Shown here piece after piece: positions 49,034 to 61,497 of a stretch of DNA of 64,000 nucleotides. This DNA is from Trifolium pratense (lineage: Eukaryota > Streptophyta > Magnoliopsida > Fabales > Fabaceae). Position 1 is the first letter of the stretch. Each line of letters begins with the position of its first letter. A program made the translations under genes and the position numbers. The notes under the pieces are model-generated. The model saw nothing but the letters and a program-made list of their open reading frames with translations. It had not been told where the DNA came from and did no database searches. The stretch lies in assembly GCF_020283565.1 (NCBI RefSeq), contig NC_060062.1:5679322-5743321 (forward strand), in the 5' to 3' direction.

Positions 49034-49483
49034 ACATATTAACATTATGGACTGATATATACGTCGGAAACGTTAAAATGACCGATCAAAAAACTTGAAT
49101 GGTGATCTTAACATTAATAAAATGACGTGTTTTTTAATCTCTCATATTAGGAATTAAAAAGTACTAATAGGGAGAGAGGGACTATTATTACCATAGCTTA
49201 ATATTAGCTTCTATGATAGTATATGCATAAGTTTAGGTTTCTATAGAAGTGGTACCAATGTACCACCAATCCAAAATTATACATATGAAGCAATAAGGAC
49301 ATTGGCAGAGGATGGGGCCTTAGTCCTTAGAGTATCCTTCCATATGGTCATTAATAATTTGTTTATTTCTGGTAGATATGTTCCTATCTATGACCCTATG
49401 CTATAACTTTTCTGTTGTTTTTATTTGTGCAGCATTTATTTGAGCAACTATAGTTTGGGGGTTAGTTCTAGCAAATGATTCCA

Positions 49484-49560
49484 ACGCCCTACCGATCGAA
49501 GTTGCGGGGGATCGAACTTCATACCAAGTCCAAGGTCAATCACCACTGAACCAACTATTG
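49484..49560 (-). mobile_element. SINE head, same family as 31012-31155
   Basis: Minus-strand copy: the plus strand reads gcgggggatcgaacttcata and then ggtcaatcaccactgaacca, the complement of the family's B-box and A-box sides. The 3' part is absent. Confidence 0.6.
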
Positions 49561-51728
49561 TTCAGTTGCGTAAAATTTTCTTTTGCAACTTTTGAAGGTA
49601 ATAATTTATGAGTATCAGTGTGTTACTTACAGGCACAGTAGACATATAGGACAGACAACTAAGTTTTGATCTTTATGAAAGCCTGACTTGATTCTTTGTT
49701 GCATAGTACTCTTGAATTAATGATAGAGGGTGGACACAAGTTATGTTTGTCTCTAATTTGGAAACCCTTATTTACCTAACTGACAGGTGAACTGTCTACA
49801 TTTATAGTTAGGAAGGAACAACTTAATCCACGGTTTTGGATTTCATACTGTAATATTAAAGATCACGACCGTACAATCTCAAATCAATGGTTGAGATCGT
49901 TTAATAAGAAATTACTAACTGTTTGATCTTAAATGCGTGATAAATTTACTATAGGAAATCTAGGTCCGTAGTCCACCAAGAGTGTTTGTATCAGATGATA
50001 CAAGTTTTTGTTTTACCTGACTCGAGAGATTAGTCTTTGCAATTGCATACAATGATATTCAGTTTATACCAAAAGAGAAGGCTTGATCGAAAAAATATAA
50101 GAATATTGTTATGTGGTCATGTTCGGCTCGAGATATTAGTCTATGCAAGAATACATGTTTTATACTAATTTGGATTGCATGGAGTCACATATATCACACA
50201 TTGATGCAATCAAAACATCGACGACTATTAGATATTTAGATCGAGATTAAACAGTCCAAATTTCAAGTTTGTATTTCAGATTTTTTAAAATCTACATTGA
50301 AGTTTGAACCATCTGATCACAGTCTAACGACCACCGACAAACTGATTGCGTGAAGGTGTGATAATACAGACAATCCAAATTCATTTTATGCCAAGAGAGA
50401 CAGCTTCATCCAAAACAAAAGATAAAAGAAGGTTTTGTAGCTCAAGGGCAAGCATTAAATTTCATGAGCCCCCACAGAAGCACTGGTCTTAAACCAATCA
50501 CTGTTTGGTTAACGAATTAGGAAGCAAAGAAGATAGCTCCTACTTATCTTTTTACTATTTGAAATTTTGCCATCTTTCTCTATGTATCACTTTCTCACAT
50601 TAAATAGCAGACTCAGATAGGTGAAAAAAAAAAGAAAAGAGGAAATAAATTTATAGATAAGTGGAAGAGTGGTTGGATAGCACTATAGTCTCTAGAACAT
50701 CATTATCATTAATATCATAGCACATGCTCTTTTGCAGTTACTGCATTTTTTTCTTCTTTTTTTTCTGTTATAATGGTCCTAAAGATCAAAAGATGAAGAG
50801 GTGTAATTGGACCACATTACAAGTTCTTGGTTTATCAACAATTTTGACAAACCGTCAAAATTGTGCATCGACATGTGTACAATGGTCAACAATGACACTT
50901 ATTTTGGGACGGAGGGAGTATAAGAAAAATTATTATCACTGTATAGTTTGCAATATTAAAGAAATGGTTGGATTGACTTATTTTAAAATTTCTTTTAGTA
51001 TAAGCTTATTATATGTTCATAAGTTCCTTTCAGCTTATTTTTATAAGCTCTTCAAAATAGCGTTTATGAAAGTGGTTATAACTTATTTGCAAAGTAAAGA
51101 TCATGTTTTATATATACAAACAAGACCTAAAACAATCAAGACCTAAAAAGCATTGTAGCAATAAAGGTAATGGTGTTTAATCTAAATCAAATCCAATCCT
51201 TTAATTTAAGGTAGAGATAAAACACTTTACTCTAAGGTTTACAGTTAAGCTACAACTAATATGGAAATGACATCAACAACAAATTGAAAGTTAGATGTGT
51301 TTTTGGATTTCAAACATTGACAATGTATAGCAATGTTACTTTACTTTTACTTAAGTTGGATTTCTTTTTTTTTTTTTGATGTTATTGGTAAATGTGATGT
51401 GATTTTATATTTTTGGATTGGCATAATCCTGACTCAAAAGTTGAGAAAATGAGTCAAAGGGTCCCCATTTTACCAATTGAAAGTGCACATAGGAAAAAGA
51501 TGTAAAAGAAGAAAAGTAAAAGAAGAATATTGAAAAGATCATCACATAATAGATAGAATATCAATTTTATAAAATTCAATAATCCTAATAGAATTACAAG
51601 ATGATTAAAAACCTTTGTACAACTACATCATAGTCACATGAAAAGAAAAAAGAAAAAAATAAAAGATAAAGAAGAAAGTTTGAGTCCAAATTAAGGAACT
51701 CAAAATTACATCATTTTCCTGTTGCTAG
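49561..51728. other. Intergenic, low information
   Basis: Fragments of MITE ends occur (gggacggagggagtat near 50908). The 140-residue frame at 50724-51146 starts with a poly-Phe run and has no recognised family. No gene is called. Confidence 0.4.
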
Positions 51729-52097
51729 CTAGCATTCATCAATTATCTCCAAAATTTCTTCATCATCCATCCCATCAATATTCTTCTCAAAAATCTTGGA
51801 CGGTGCTGCGAATCGAGCTGAGAATGATCTTGAAACATTATCCGGGTCAGTGGAATAGCCATCATCAAAATTTTGTAAGTAAGAGTTAGGGTCGTAAACA
51901 AACACACGCGAAGATGATCGAAAACTTCTCTTTTTTTCTCTCTTGATCTTTCTCCACAAAGTTTTCAAGCTTGTGATCTTCATTCTTGTCATAAGTTCAT
52001 TGACATATACAATAGGGTCATAGCCAATTCTCTCATAACTTGAGAAAATGCTATTATTTCTTGTGCTTACTAAACAATTGCAATTTTCAAGGTTCAT
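51729..52097 (-). CDS. Small uncharacterised plant protein (YDPxSYLQNFDDG type), copy 1
   Basis: Single exon, 122 residues, starting MNLENCNC. Features: Cys-containing N terminus, SSYERIGYDPIVYVNELM, a basic helix-like LKTLWRKIKREKKRSFRSS, then YDPNSYLQNFDDGYSTDPD and a C-terminal RSFSARFAAPSKIF with an acidic end DDEEILEIIDEC. It has a paralogue at 61498-61872 with the same layout. No signal peptide or membrane segment is seen. A conserved TATA lies about 100 bp upstream. I know relatives of this pattern in other plants but no function. Confidence 0.78.
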   Translation of the reverse strand: MNLENCNCLVSTRNNSIFSSYERIGYDPIVYVNELMTRMKITSLKTLWRKIKREKKRSFRSSSRVFVYDPNSYLQNFDDGYSTDPDNVSRSFSARFAAPSKIFEKNIDGMDDEEILEIIDEC

Positions 52098-52189
52098 TGT
52101 GTATGGAGTAGAGAAAATAAGAAGAATAAGATAAGAGGGTTTAAGGAACCAATGTGTTTGGAGTGCATGTACTATAAGACTAAGACTAA

Positions 52190-52207
52190 AGGCTATTTAT
52201 ATAGTGA
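52190..52207 (-). promoter_or_regulatory. TATA box of the small-protein gene copy 1
   Basis: Minus strand reads ccatcactatataaatagcc. The same block is at 61969-61988 upstream of copy 2. Confidence 0.6.
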
Positions 52208-52534
52208 TGGCTTCAACCACTTTACTTTTTCATACCCCTCAGCACCACCTCAGCTAAGCCCATATACTTTGAACTAGATATGACCTTTGAGATCGGTATT
52301 TAAATTGTAATTATATGATTTTTATTTATTTTAAGTAATCAATTTAGTCTTAAAAGTCCAACTCATTCTTATTTCTTAGTAATACTTGCTACAGTGGTGA
52401 GAGGTTTGAATTGTATGAATGAAGTTACGTGTTCAATTCTCTCCTTCATTGCAAATAAAAAAATCATTTTCAAACATTATTTCTTTTAATGTTGAACTCG
52501 TATGACATAATAAAGTAAATTTTGTTAGGTCTAC

Positions 52535-52626
52535 TTGAGAAGATTGAAACCACTTGATGCCAAAACTGATCCCGAATTAAATTAAGCGGTTCAGTAGGCC
52601 GGATACTGATGGTGAAAAAAAAAAAT
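52535..52626 (+). mobile_element. SINE 3' part, same family as 31012-31155
   Basis: Contains gaaaccacttgatgccaaaa, gatcccgaattaaattaagc, ggttcagtaggccggatact, ggtga and a terminal A run. The head is missing. Confidence 0.65.
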
Positions 52627-53242
52627 TGTCATTTTAAACACTTTTTTTTTTTGGAATAACAAACACCTAAATTTTAACTTATGTAACACACTATTTGATG
52701 CAGTACACAAATTAGCCATTATAGTTTTAAATGATCCATTAAATTCTAGTTTAATCGGAAAAAAATACCAAAATTGCCAGGTTAAATGTTATGACATGAG
52801 ATTCAAACATTAAATCATCTACTTTATGTGTGTGAATTTTCAACAACTTGTTATTTCATCTATTTTACAAAAAAAAAATAGTTTTAAACAATTCCGATAG
52901 TTAATTTTAGTTCAAATAGTTGAGACAAAAAAATTGTATGATACATATACAACAAATTTAAATTTAAATTCATATCCAAATCTGTGTGCTTCAAAGTTAC
53001 TTTTTTAATTTTAATTTATGCTATTTAATATTACAACTAATATAAACTGCTATATATCTCCATATAAATACGCAACAATTTGTGGACATTTTATTTTATT
53101 TTGGGGGCACAGTTATTTTGGTTCAAAGTCTAAGGCCAACATTGGTCGGTGCTTTAGTTTGCGATTTAAGGAAGTAGATTTAATTTTTTAAAACACTTTT
53201 GATCCACTCATATATTCGTGTGCAAAGAAACATGCTTGTGTA

Positions 53243-53315
53243 CCAATCGTTGGTTTAGTGATGATTAACGCTGAATTTGGTAGAGAAGACCGCGGTACGA
53301 TCCCCGTAACTGCTA
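53243..53315 (+). mobile_element. SINE head, same family as 31012-31155
   Basis: Reads ccaatcgttggtttagtgat, gattaacgctgaatttggta and cggtacgatccccgtaact, the A-box and B-box parts of the family. It abuts a LINE-type RNase H fragment. Confidence 0.6.
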
Positions 53316-53369
53316 GTATGACTAGCAGCAACCACGGTAGTGTGCACGAACAACAGGGTAGGTGCAGTG

Positions 53370-53770
53370 AAATCCAATGGAAAAAGTGGGAAGCCGGAAG
53401 ATATAAATGCATATTGATGTCTCCTTTGCAAAACAACGAAATCACACTGGTTTTGACATGTGTATACGAGATGATGAGAATTGCTTTGTGCTTGCTAAAA
53501 CAATGTTGTCCTCACCTATTATTGGAAGGGGGTCTATTTTGTCTTGGACTTGAAAAAAATGTTGATTATTTTCACAAAGGCCAAAATGATGTTCCAGAAT
53601 TTGGTGTTGTTTTGAATGAATATGTAAACATGTTTATTTTGAAAATCTCATGTTGAGTTTGATAGGAGACAAACAAATGGTACAACTGATGCTCTTGGGA
53701 GAGTAGCTACATCTTTAGCTAGCTCTAATATTTTCATTGATGTATTTACCATATTATTATATGAGTATAA
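53370..53770 (+). pseudogene. RNase H-like domain fragment from a LINE-type element, frameshifted
   Basis: Frames in turn give ILMSPLQNNE-type start, then CIRDDENCFVLAKT, then FHKGQNDVPEFGVVLNEY, then VEFDRRQTN, ALGRVATSLASS. These are blocks of the same plant RNase H domain as at 37195-37523, in order but in more than one frame. Confidence 0.72.
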
Positions 53771-54715
53771 GAGCATCTCCAATGGTGATACCACTTTTGG
53801 TATCATACATTAATAACAAGTGGTCCCTACAATGTCATGTATTCCCTCCGGTCATATATATGTACGGAACACATTGAGAAAAATATACATACCAAGGAGG
53901 CTTATTTTTTTTAATTAAATTTTTTAAAATGTTATGTGTTATTCCAAAACTAACCTTGAGAATGTGTTTGTGTAATTAATGCATAACATTGAAATATGTT
54001 GCATTTTATACAATTTAATAAGGGTATACAAAAATTATCTATTTAATAAAGAATAAATTTAAAGAGTGTTTCTTATAAAAAAGACTGTTATGAATATTAT
54101 TAGTGGATGTCCTGACCCATGTAATTGGCCCAATATGTTTACCTATATATAGATACTATGTATCACTATATTGTAACCCTAATCCTAATGGTGAATAATA
54201 TACACTATTCTTTCTCTCTTTTCTCTCTTCTTCATCTATACTATTGTTCTTATTTACATTAGTTTATAACACGTTATCAGCACGATGCTCTAACCAACTG
54301 AGGTACGCAATTCTTATTCTATGAAATCACAAGTAGTTTTTATTTTTGATTATTATATGATTATGAATCGTTTGAACCTTGTATACTTATAAAGATCAAA
54401 TAATAATAATTAAAATTAAATAAATAAATAAGCATCATTTCTTTATGTATTTAATTGATTCAATGTTGTTTACGCTTCGTGATATCCGACATTTGTATGG
54501 TGAAGCATAACACTTTGATCATTAATATTACATAAAATGTTGATCAACTATTTATTTATTTATTTATAATATGTATCTTGGATGTTTGATATTGTTTGAG
54601 TTTCGTGACCGACAATAGTCTGGTGAAGCATCATTATGCTTCGTGACCGACACCTGTATGGTGAAACATCGACACTTCGATCATCCAAAAGAACATAAAC
54701 ATATTTAAGAATTCA

Positions 54716-55352
54716 TAATCTTGGTTCCTGAAGAACCTAGAAAGTTAATACATGAATTCCCGAAGAATTCATAATCTTGGTTCCTAAAGAACCTATTCTT
54801 AGTTCCTGAAGAACTTAGACATTTAATACATGAATTCCCGAAGAACTTAGAAAAAATTAATTTTGTTCCTGAAGAACTTACGAAATATCACCATTTATTA
54901 CCATGCATCCCTAATGGATTGCACATCAAAAATATTTTTATGTGTTATATAGTTCCTGAAGAACTAATAAAACAACTTCTTTTTCTCTTCAATGAATTCT
55001 AGATGAATTCAATATTCATACATCCTTGAAGGATTGTAAATTGATAGTGATTTATTATATAGTTCCTAAAGAACTCAATGGATAAAATTGTAAAATTCAA
55101 TTGCTAAGTAAATTTCACAAAAGCATGTAGCATGAATCGCACCGTTTTTACGGCCTTACAGATTTAATTTATGAATTCCCGAAGAATTCAAAAGCATAGT
55201 TCTTGAAGAACTCAACATTATTCTATGTCAATTCCTGAAGAATTCAAAAGCATAGTTCCTGAAGAACTCATATTATTCTCTATGAATTTCTAAGAATTCA
55301 AAAGGGTAGTTCATGAAGAACTCAAGATTATTCCGTGTGAATTCCAGAAGAA
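54716..55352 (+). repeat. Array of about 16 TTCnnGAA palindromes in the Copia leader
   Basis: Two unit types alternate: AGTTCCTGAAGAACT and GAATTCCCGAAGAATTC, each a small palindrome containing TTCCTGAA or TTCCCGAA, spaced by roughly 10-60 bp. About nine of the first and seven of the second are visible, with point variants. A neighbouring pair of ttcgtgaccgaca repeats (about 54600-54690) is a different unit. Confidence 0.85.
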
Positions 55353-56061
55353 TTCAATAATTTAGTACACTACTAATACATTCATATGTCATTCATATGT
55401 ACCGTCAAAAAAAAAATGTCATTCATATGTTAATTTGGTCAATCAATCTTATTGAAAACAATTGAATGCCTTTTATTTCTTTCTTTTATTGTTTTCAATT
55501 TATTACATTATCGGTTAAAGAAGTATTATGATTGATTCATTTGAAATTAAATGATTTGTTTTGAAAATAAAACTAGTTGATTTGACAAATTTTCAAATAT
55601 CAATTGAAATATCATATCGTTTAATTTCTTTTGTGATTTCTATTAGTCCCACAATTTGTCAGGTGATACTACCTATTACTTTTGGGATTTTTGCAAGATG
55701 AAATCAACTTGACCTTTTAAATCATGAATTAAGGGATTATTTATTTAAATTATTTTTGACAATTGTGATGTTTCCTGTTATTTTCATATACTAAGTTTGA
55801 ATGTTACTAAAATAAAAGGTGTGCATGACTTAATACTTTATTCATTTTATTTTATACGATAACTTTGTACTCTATGTTATTATGAATTAATTCAGCTACT
55901 ACAATGCTTAAGGTATGAATTGTGTCTTATTAAGAAAATATTTTTCTTCCATAATAAATCAATTTAATTGATATTTTTTTCTTTTGGAAATAAAATTATA
56001 ATTCATACCTTAATCATATCTTTTTTCTTTTGGAAATAAATTTAATTATAATTTATACCTG

Positions 56062-56063
<2 letters not shown>

Positions 56064-56137
<74 letters not shown>
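56064..56137. repeat. (TA)37 microsatellite
   Basis: Pure TA run of about 74 bp inside the Copia element. Length may be affected by assembly. Confidence 0.95.
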
Positions 56138-56143
<6 letters not shown>

Positions 56144-57539
56144 CAAGAATATTTGTTTAATATTAATATCATATCCTTGGTTTATGGGATTTGAATTTAT
56201 TTTGTGAAATTTTTAAATATTTGGTGTTGATTGAATGTGAGAATTGAGAATCATATATAATTTTAAACTATATAATCTCACGATTTGAGCCTAAAATATT
56301 ATATGAGAAACTCTCTTTTACTTTAAAAGGTGTAACACTAATGTTAATTATTTTGTTAAAGTGTTCTATTTGGAAATTTATTTTAGGCTCAATTTTGTTA
56401 ATTATTACACCAAATGTTTTTTTTACGATAATTATTACACCAAATGTTATTTATGTGAATATTTGTAAATATTTTGTAAATTTTATATTGTCATGTTGTT
56501 ATTTGAATATTCACTTGCAAATTGTTATTGAAATTATTATTTTGAGGAACTATTAAGATAATTGAGTATTAAATTATCCTTGCATTGATTTATTATTAGA
56601 GTTTTTTTATTATTATTATATATTGGTTTGCCGTTGATTTGTGGCTATTTGAGATGACTTGTAAAGTCATCAAAGTTTATTGGCTCCATTTGCAAGGAAG
56701 AATTCGAGTGGCAACCTGAAGTTTGCTTGGATCTCATTTATATAAATGTACAAATGATTGGTAAGGGCATTCACTCGCTAATATGATGAAACGTTTTTAA
56801 ACGGACATAAATGACAATAGTAATAATTCAGCCCAATAATAAGGGAGATGTTGATTTGCAGAACAATTGATTGCATAAGTATTAATCTTCTTGTCATTCA
56901 TATATGAATATCAATATGGAAACAAGAAATGAAGAGATGTTGAATATCTCTATATATTACTACACATATTTTGGATAAACTAAGTGTAATGAAAAAGTTA
57001 TAAACCAGAAGTTTATGCTACATTTTTATATATAATAATGCAATTGAAGCACAAATTATTGTAAACCAGAAATTTACATATCATATTAAATTTATTGTTG
57101 GCAATACCGGTTGGGTCATCACGGATTTATTATGATGCGAAAAAAATACTATAAATATATATTGAAGGGCCCGAAGTTCCTTCATTCTAGTAATTTTTAT
57201 CGGTTACTAATTTCCAAAAGAAATTTATAATTTGAGATTTTTGACCATTTAGATATTTTGTGACTTGAATTGATGCATCAACTAAATTGGTCACATACAT
57301 GTTTACTCACAACCAGAAGTTTGTGAGTTTGTTTTCTCAAATAGTTTTGCTAAGATCTCATTTTCTAAATTCTTAGAAAATATTTGATAAGTATCGTATG
57401 TCAATTGAAATCGATATCAAATAGAATATGATCATACAAAAAATGGACTAGAAGATCCATTCTTTAGATGTCTAAAGTAATTACATGACTGATACTTATG
57501 AGATCATAACTTCTAATTTATATTTTGGGAACATTCAAA

Positions 57540-59260
57540 TATGTATATTGAAATACTAATTCGCATCAAGCCAACTAGTTATTATAAGTTCTCCCCTAAT
57601 TTACAATTTGAACTTTGTTTATAAACATGATTCCCATTAAGCATTTTTGGATGTGTTGTGTATGTGCAATTGCTCCAATAGAATGCATTTAAACGGTTCT
57701 TAAAGAATATTGGGAAAATGTATTTGATATGAATCTCCATCTATTATAAATCATCTTGAGCCAAAAATTGGAGAATTATTCACAGCCCTGTAGGCTGATT
57801 TTCAAGTGATGAATTAATTTTCCCAATATTAGGGGGGAGAATAAGCAGCTGAAAAATATGAACCAGAAGTTCAAATGAATCACTTGAAATAAATTAATGT
57901 TATTATCTCACATTGATCCTCATAGTTTGAATCAAATGTTCAAAATATAAATCATTTGCAAAATTTATGAAATCAACTATTAGCTGCTAATGCTCCAAAC
58001 AAAATGGATGTCCCTGTTGGACAATCTTATTTTGCAAATCAGTATTAACCACCCTGAAGTGTGGTAGATCAGTCGGTTCCAACGATAAAAATCCTCAAAT
58101 AAGAAAAAAAGCTAAAAAGAAAGATGACCCAAGTGAGGATATGAAAACTTCAAAAGAGTATTTGACATAATTGAGTTTTAAGTTCAAGAAAAACTTCTCA
58201 GGTACCTGAAATTTATGATAATAAAGAGATCTTGACGAATTATGTCATGAATGAAAATTATGTCATGAATGGAATATGATGGAACCGAAAGGAAGTCAAC
58301 GTTGATGATATTTTTATATATAATATAGCGCTATTTGTGAAAAGAGTTAATGAGGATCATGAACTAAATTCTATTGAGAATTATAGACAATGATTGTCTA
58401 AATGAAAACGCAATTGTTACGTAATTAAAGTCACTTTGCAAAGTGAAGATTTTTGGACCAGCAGTCCATACACCTGAAGATGTAAAACATGATGAGATAT
58501 GAATTAATTTTCTTGTGAATAGAAAATGTTGCAATACAAACATTAAAAGCTTGATTTTTTTTATTCAAGCATATTGGTAAAAGTTTGCTATTGATTTTGA
58601 AGAGAAATATTCACCTGAAGTGAAATCAAAATTCTTCTCTTACTTGATTAAGGTTGTTAACACATGGAAGATTCAATTTATTTGAAAAATGTGTTACGCT
58701 ATGTTTATATGTCACTTGTTAGCGTGGATTATATAAAACTCCATGAAGAATTTAATTTCCACGAGACATACATTTCAAACTATCGAAGAGATGACTTAAT
58801 GAAATGAATAAGTCACTTTGAAAATGAATTTGTTATATGATGATATAAACTCTCGAAGAGTTCTTGAAATCTATTGATTAAAGAAAAGTTTGAAATGAAA
58901 TATATTTGATATTAACAAATATAATTTATTGTCACTTGATGTGAACAAAGATCATTTCATGTCTCAAGAAAATGATCACTAACTTGAATTGGTCTTGAAG
59001 GACCATATTTTAGTTCAATTGAGAACACTATTGCATTTTGCTAATTATGTATGTGATGGTATCAATAAACTCAAAGATATTGGAGCAAAGTCAAGTATAT
59101 AATTTGTATCTTAGAGATACAACAATATCATCCGATTATGTGGAAGTTTTAACACTACATTCAGAAAGTTCAGAGTGTGGTTTTGTTGAAGTTTGTGATT
59201 CTACACATACAAGAAATTTGAAGAAGATAATACTGCATCAACAGCTAATTCAGAGAAGAT
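57540..59260 (+). pseudogene. Degenerate Copia pol (integrase end to RNase H)
   Basis: Scattered blocks in several frames match Copia polyprotein order: integrase end IRIKPTSYYKFSP and YESPSIINHLEPKIGELFTA (57560-57800), AANAPNKMDVPVGQ (57985-58025), VNVDDIFIYNIAL, RT pieces near 58590-58760, KEKFEMK (near 58880), and WSKVKYIICILE near the end. Dozens of stops and frame changes lie between. Compared with an intact pol, parts of integrase and RT are missing. Confidence 0.8.
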
Positions 59261-60618
59261 TATATTAAAGAAGAAGAATCAAGTCTTTCTACAAAGTCAT
59301 CATCAAGTAAAGCTTCTGATCAACTATATTGAAGATTAATTGCTCTTATTCGTCTCATATATAATTGTCTTCATGAGGGGGAGATATAATTGTGTTCTGC
59401 ACTCTTTTTCCCTTAACCATGGTTTTGTCCCATTGGGTTTTCCTGGTAAGGTTTTTAATGAGGCAATTCAAACACAAAGGATGTTGTACTCTTTTTCCTT
59501 CACTAGAATTTTTTTCCCACCGGGTTTTTTCTAATAAAGGTTTTAATGAGGCATATCCTCGATGGACATCCAAGGGGGAGTGTTATGAATATTATTAGTG
59601 GATGTCCTGACCCATGTAATTGGCCCAATATGTTTACCTATATATAGATACTATGTATCACTATATTGTAACCCTAATCCTAATGGTGAATAATATACAC
59701 TATTCTTTCTCTCTTTTCTCTCTTCTTCATCTATACTATTGTTCTTATTTACATTAGTTTATAACAAAGACCATTTTTTTTCCAAAGTGTTCCATATATA
59801 GGACCGGAGGGAGTAATATTTATATATGCAACTCATATATATTTTGCTCCATTGGTGATACCACTTTTTGAGTATCATACATTAATAACAAGTGATCCTT
59901 TCTATATATTTTTTTTATTTTGTCTAAATAAAAATTATTTAATTGAATAAATACATAAATAAATAAATTAATAATTAAATATAATGAAAAATACATGACA
60001 ATAAATAAAAAATGGTGAGAAAGGAACACAATTTTTTTCTTCTGAGAAGTACGTGCTTCTTCGTCAAGCAAGCCTAATATTTTCGAGACCACTTTGAGTT
60101 GATGATTGTGGCCTTGAGGAGCTTCAACCAAAGGGGTATTGGGTGTGGTGGTGATGGATAAATAAAAAAAGAAAAAAAGAAGAAGAGGATTTTGGAAGTT
60201 GTTACCGGTATGAGATTAACTTTGGAACAAATTCATGTAAGCTTGAATATTTTTATTATACTTGTTAGAAATATCATCAAATTAACATCCAACTACAAGA
60301 AGAAAAAATATTTTCTGCACTATTGTGGAAGAAATAAATTGAATCAAAACTTATGAAATGAAAAGTGTCAAGGAAATAAAACCTTCCTATATTAATAAAA
60401 GAAAAAGAAACCATATATGGAAGCTATTCAATTAAATTTATACACAAAAAAAACATTAAATTTATGATACCAATACCTTATACGGTACCTTATTTAAGGT
60501 ACCAATATCATCAATTTTGATACCCTATGCCACGTCATAGAACTCCAATGATAAAAAAAATAAGGTATTGTATCATTAACATATGAAACTCTCTTAGATA
60601 CCCTTATTAGAGATGCTC

Positions 60619-61497
60619 TAAGCATTTTTGAATAAATGAATCGTTTTATTCTCTATATCGTTTTTATTTTTTATCTTACTCTTAATCTCAATTTCTCTCT
60701 TGATAATTTTATTACTTTTTAGTTTTTTATCATTACTTCAATTACATGGTACGATGCCTTTGCATGCATGTCAATTTTGCCTTAAAAAAATGAGAGTTCG
60801 TTATTTTTTTCTTCTCGATATCAAATAATGTCTGTTTGGCTTTTAATTAATGACCGTTGACAATACTTTTTAAAAGTAAATATTTACGACTCTCACAGTC
60901 TTTATAAATAATGACATGATTGACGTCAGTTCAATATGAATTACATTTTTATTTTCTACTGTTTTAATCAACCAATATCAATTAATTCAATCCTAAAAAC
61001 AAGAATGACGTCCATTAACTTATACTTACGAACAACATATGTTATCAATAAAATTTTAAATATTTTTTAAGTTCTAGTCCATGATGGACCATTTATAGAA
61101 GTGACCCATATTTTTTTTTGACTATTATGTGTATTTTTAAAATGTGTTAGTTGTAAAAGATAAAAAGAAATTAAAGTTATGAGATTATTTTAAAAAGAAA
61201 GATAAAAAGGAACTAAAACTGCGATCATAAATTTTTTGTAGGTATCAAAATATGTCAATTTTTTTATAGGACTAAAAAAAATATTTAATCCTATGAAAAA
61301 TAAGGAAAACATATCTATGAAATATGAAGGTAAAAGGATAGATGAAATCATTGGACATAAATTTATAAGATAACATCACTACACCTTTGTACAACTAAAT
61401 ATATATATAATTTACAAAGGAATTTTTTAAGTCTAAGTGAAGGAACTCAAGAAGTCAAGATTACAAATTTAGACATAAAATTACATCATGTTGTTAG
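60619..61497. other. Intergenic, no feature seen
   Basis: AT-rich DNA between the transposon stack and the 3' end of the second small-protein gene. Nothing supportable. Confidence 0.4.

Larger units (their letters stand above)
54086..59766 (+). mobile_element. Copia-type retrotransposon with identical LTRs and a ruined interior
   Basis: LTRs 54086-54271 and 59581-59766 (186 bp each) appear identical base for base by reading. The element is flanked by AAGAC target duplications (54081-54085 and 59767-59771). Just after the left LTR is cgttatcagcacgatgctc, the primer-binding position; the right LTR is preceded by the purine tract ccaagggggag. The 5.3 kb interior has a leader with repeats, a long TA run, and Copia pol sequence broken by many stops. 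No open gag or pol remains. Confidence 0.93.
53842..59813. mobile_element. Stowaway MITE split by a Copia insertion
   Basis: Left half 53842-54085 starts ttccctccggtc; right half 59772-59813 ends ggaccggagggag. TA flanks both sides. Removing the Copia and one AAGAC copy leaves a MITE of about 286 bp. Ends share ggaacac...(t)tg/caaagtgttcc. Confidence 0.85.
53771..60618. mobile_element. Tourist-like element interrupted by other transposons
   Basis: Left end gagcatctccaatgg and right end ttattagagatgctc are reverse-complementary over about 15-20 bp. Each is flanked by TAA (53768-53770 and 60619-60621), fitting a PIF/Harbinger TWA duplication. The right interior has further gatacc/ggtatc words. 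A related block at 59849-59898 repeats 53777-53822, so a second copy or internal duplication is possible. Outer limits are inference. Confidence 0.6.

Noticed and set aside
50724..51146. 140-residue plus-strand frame
   Set aside because: Starts in a T run, mixes MITE end sequence and AT-rich DNA, and has no recognisable domain.
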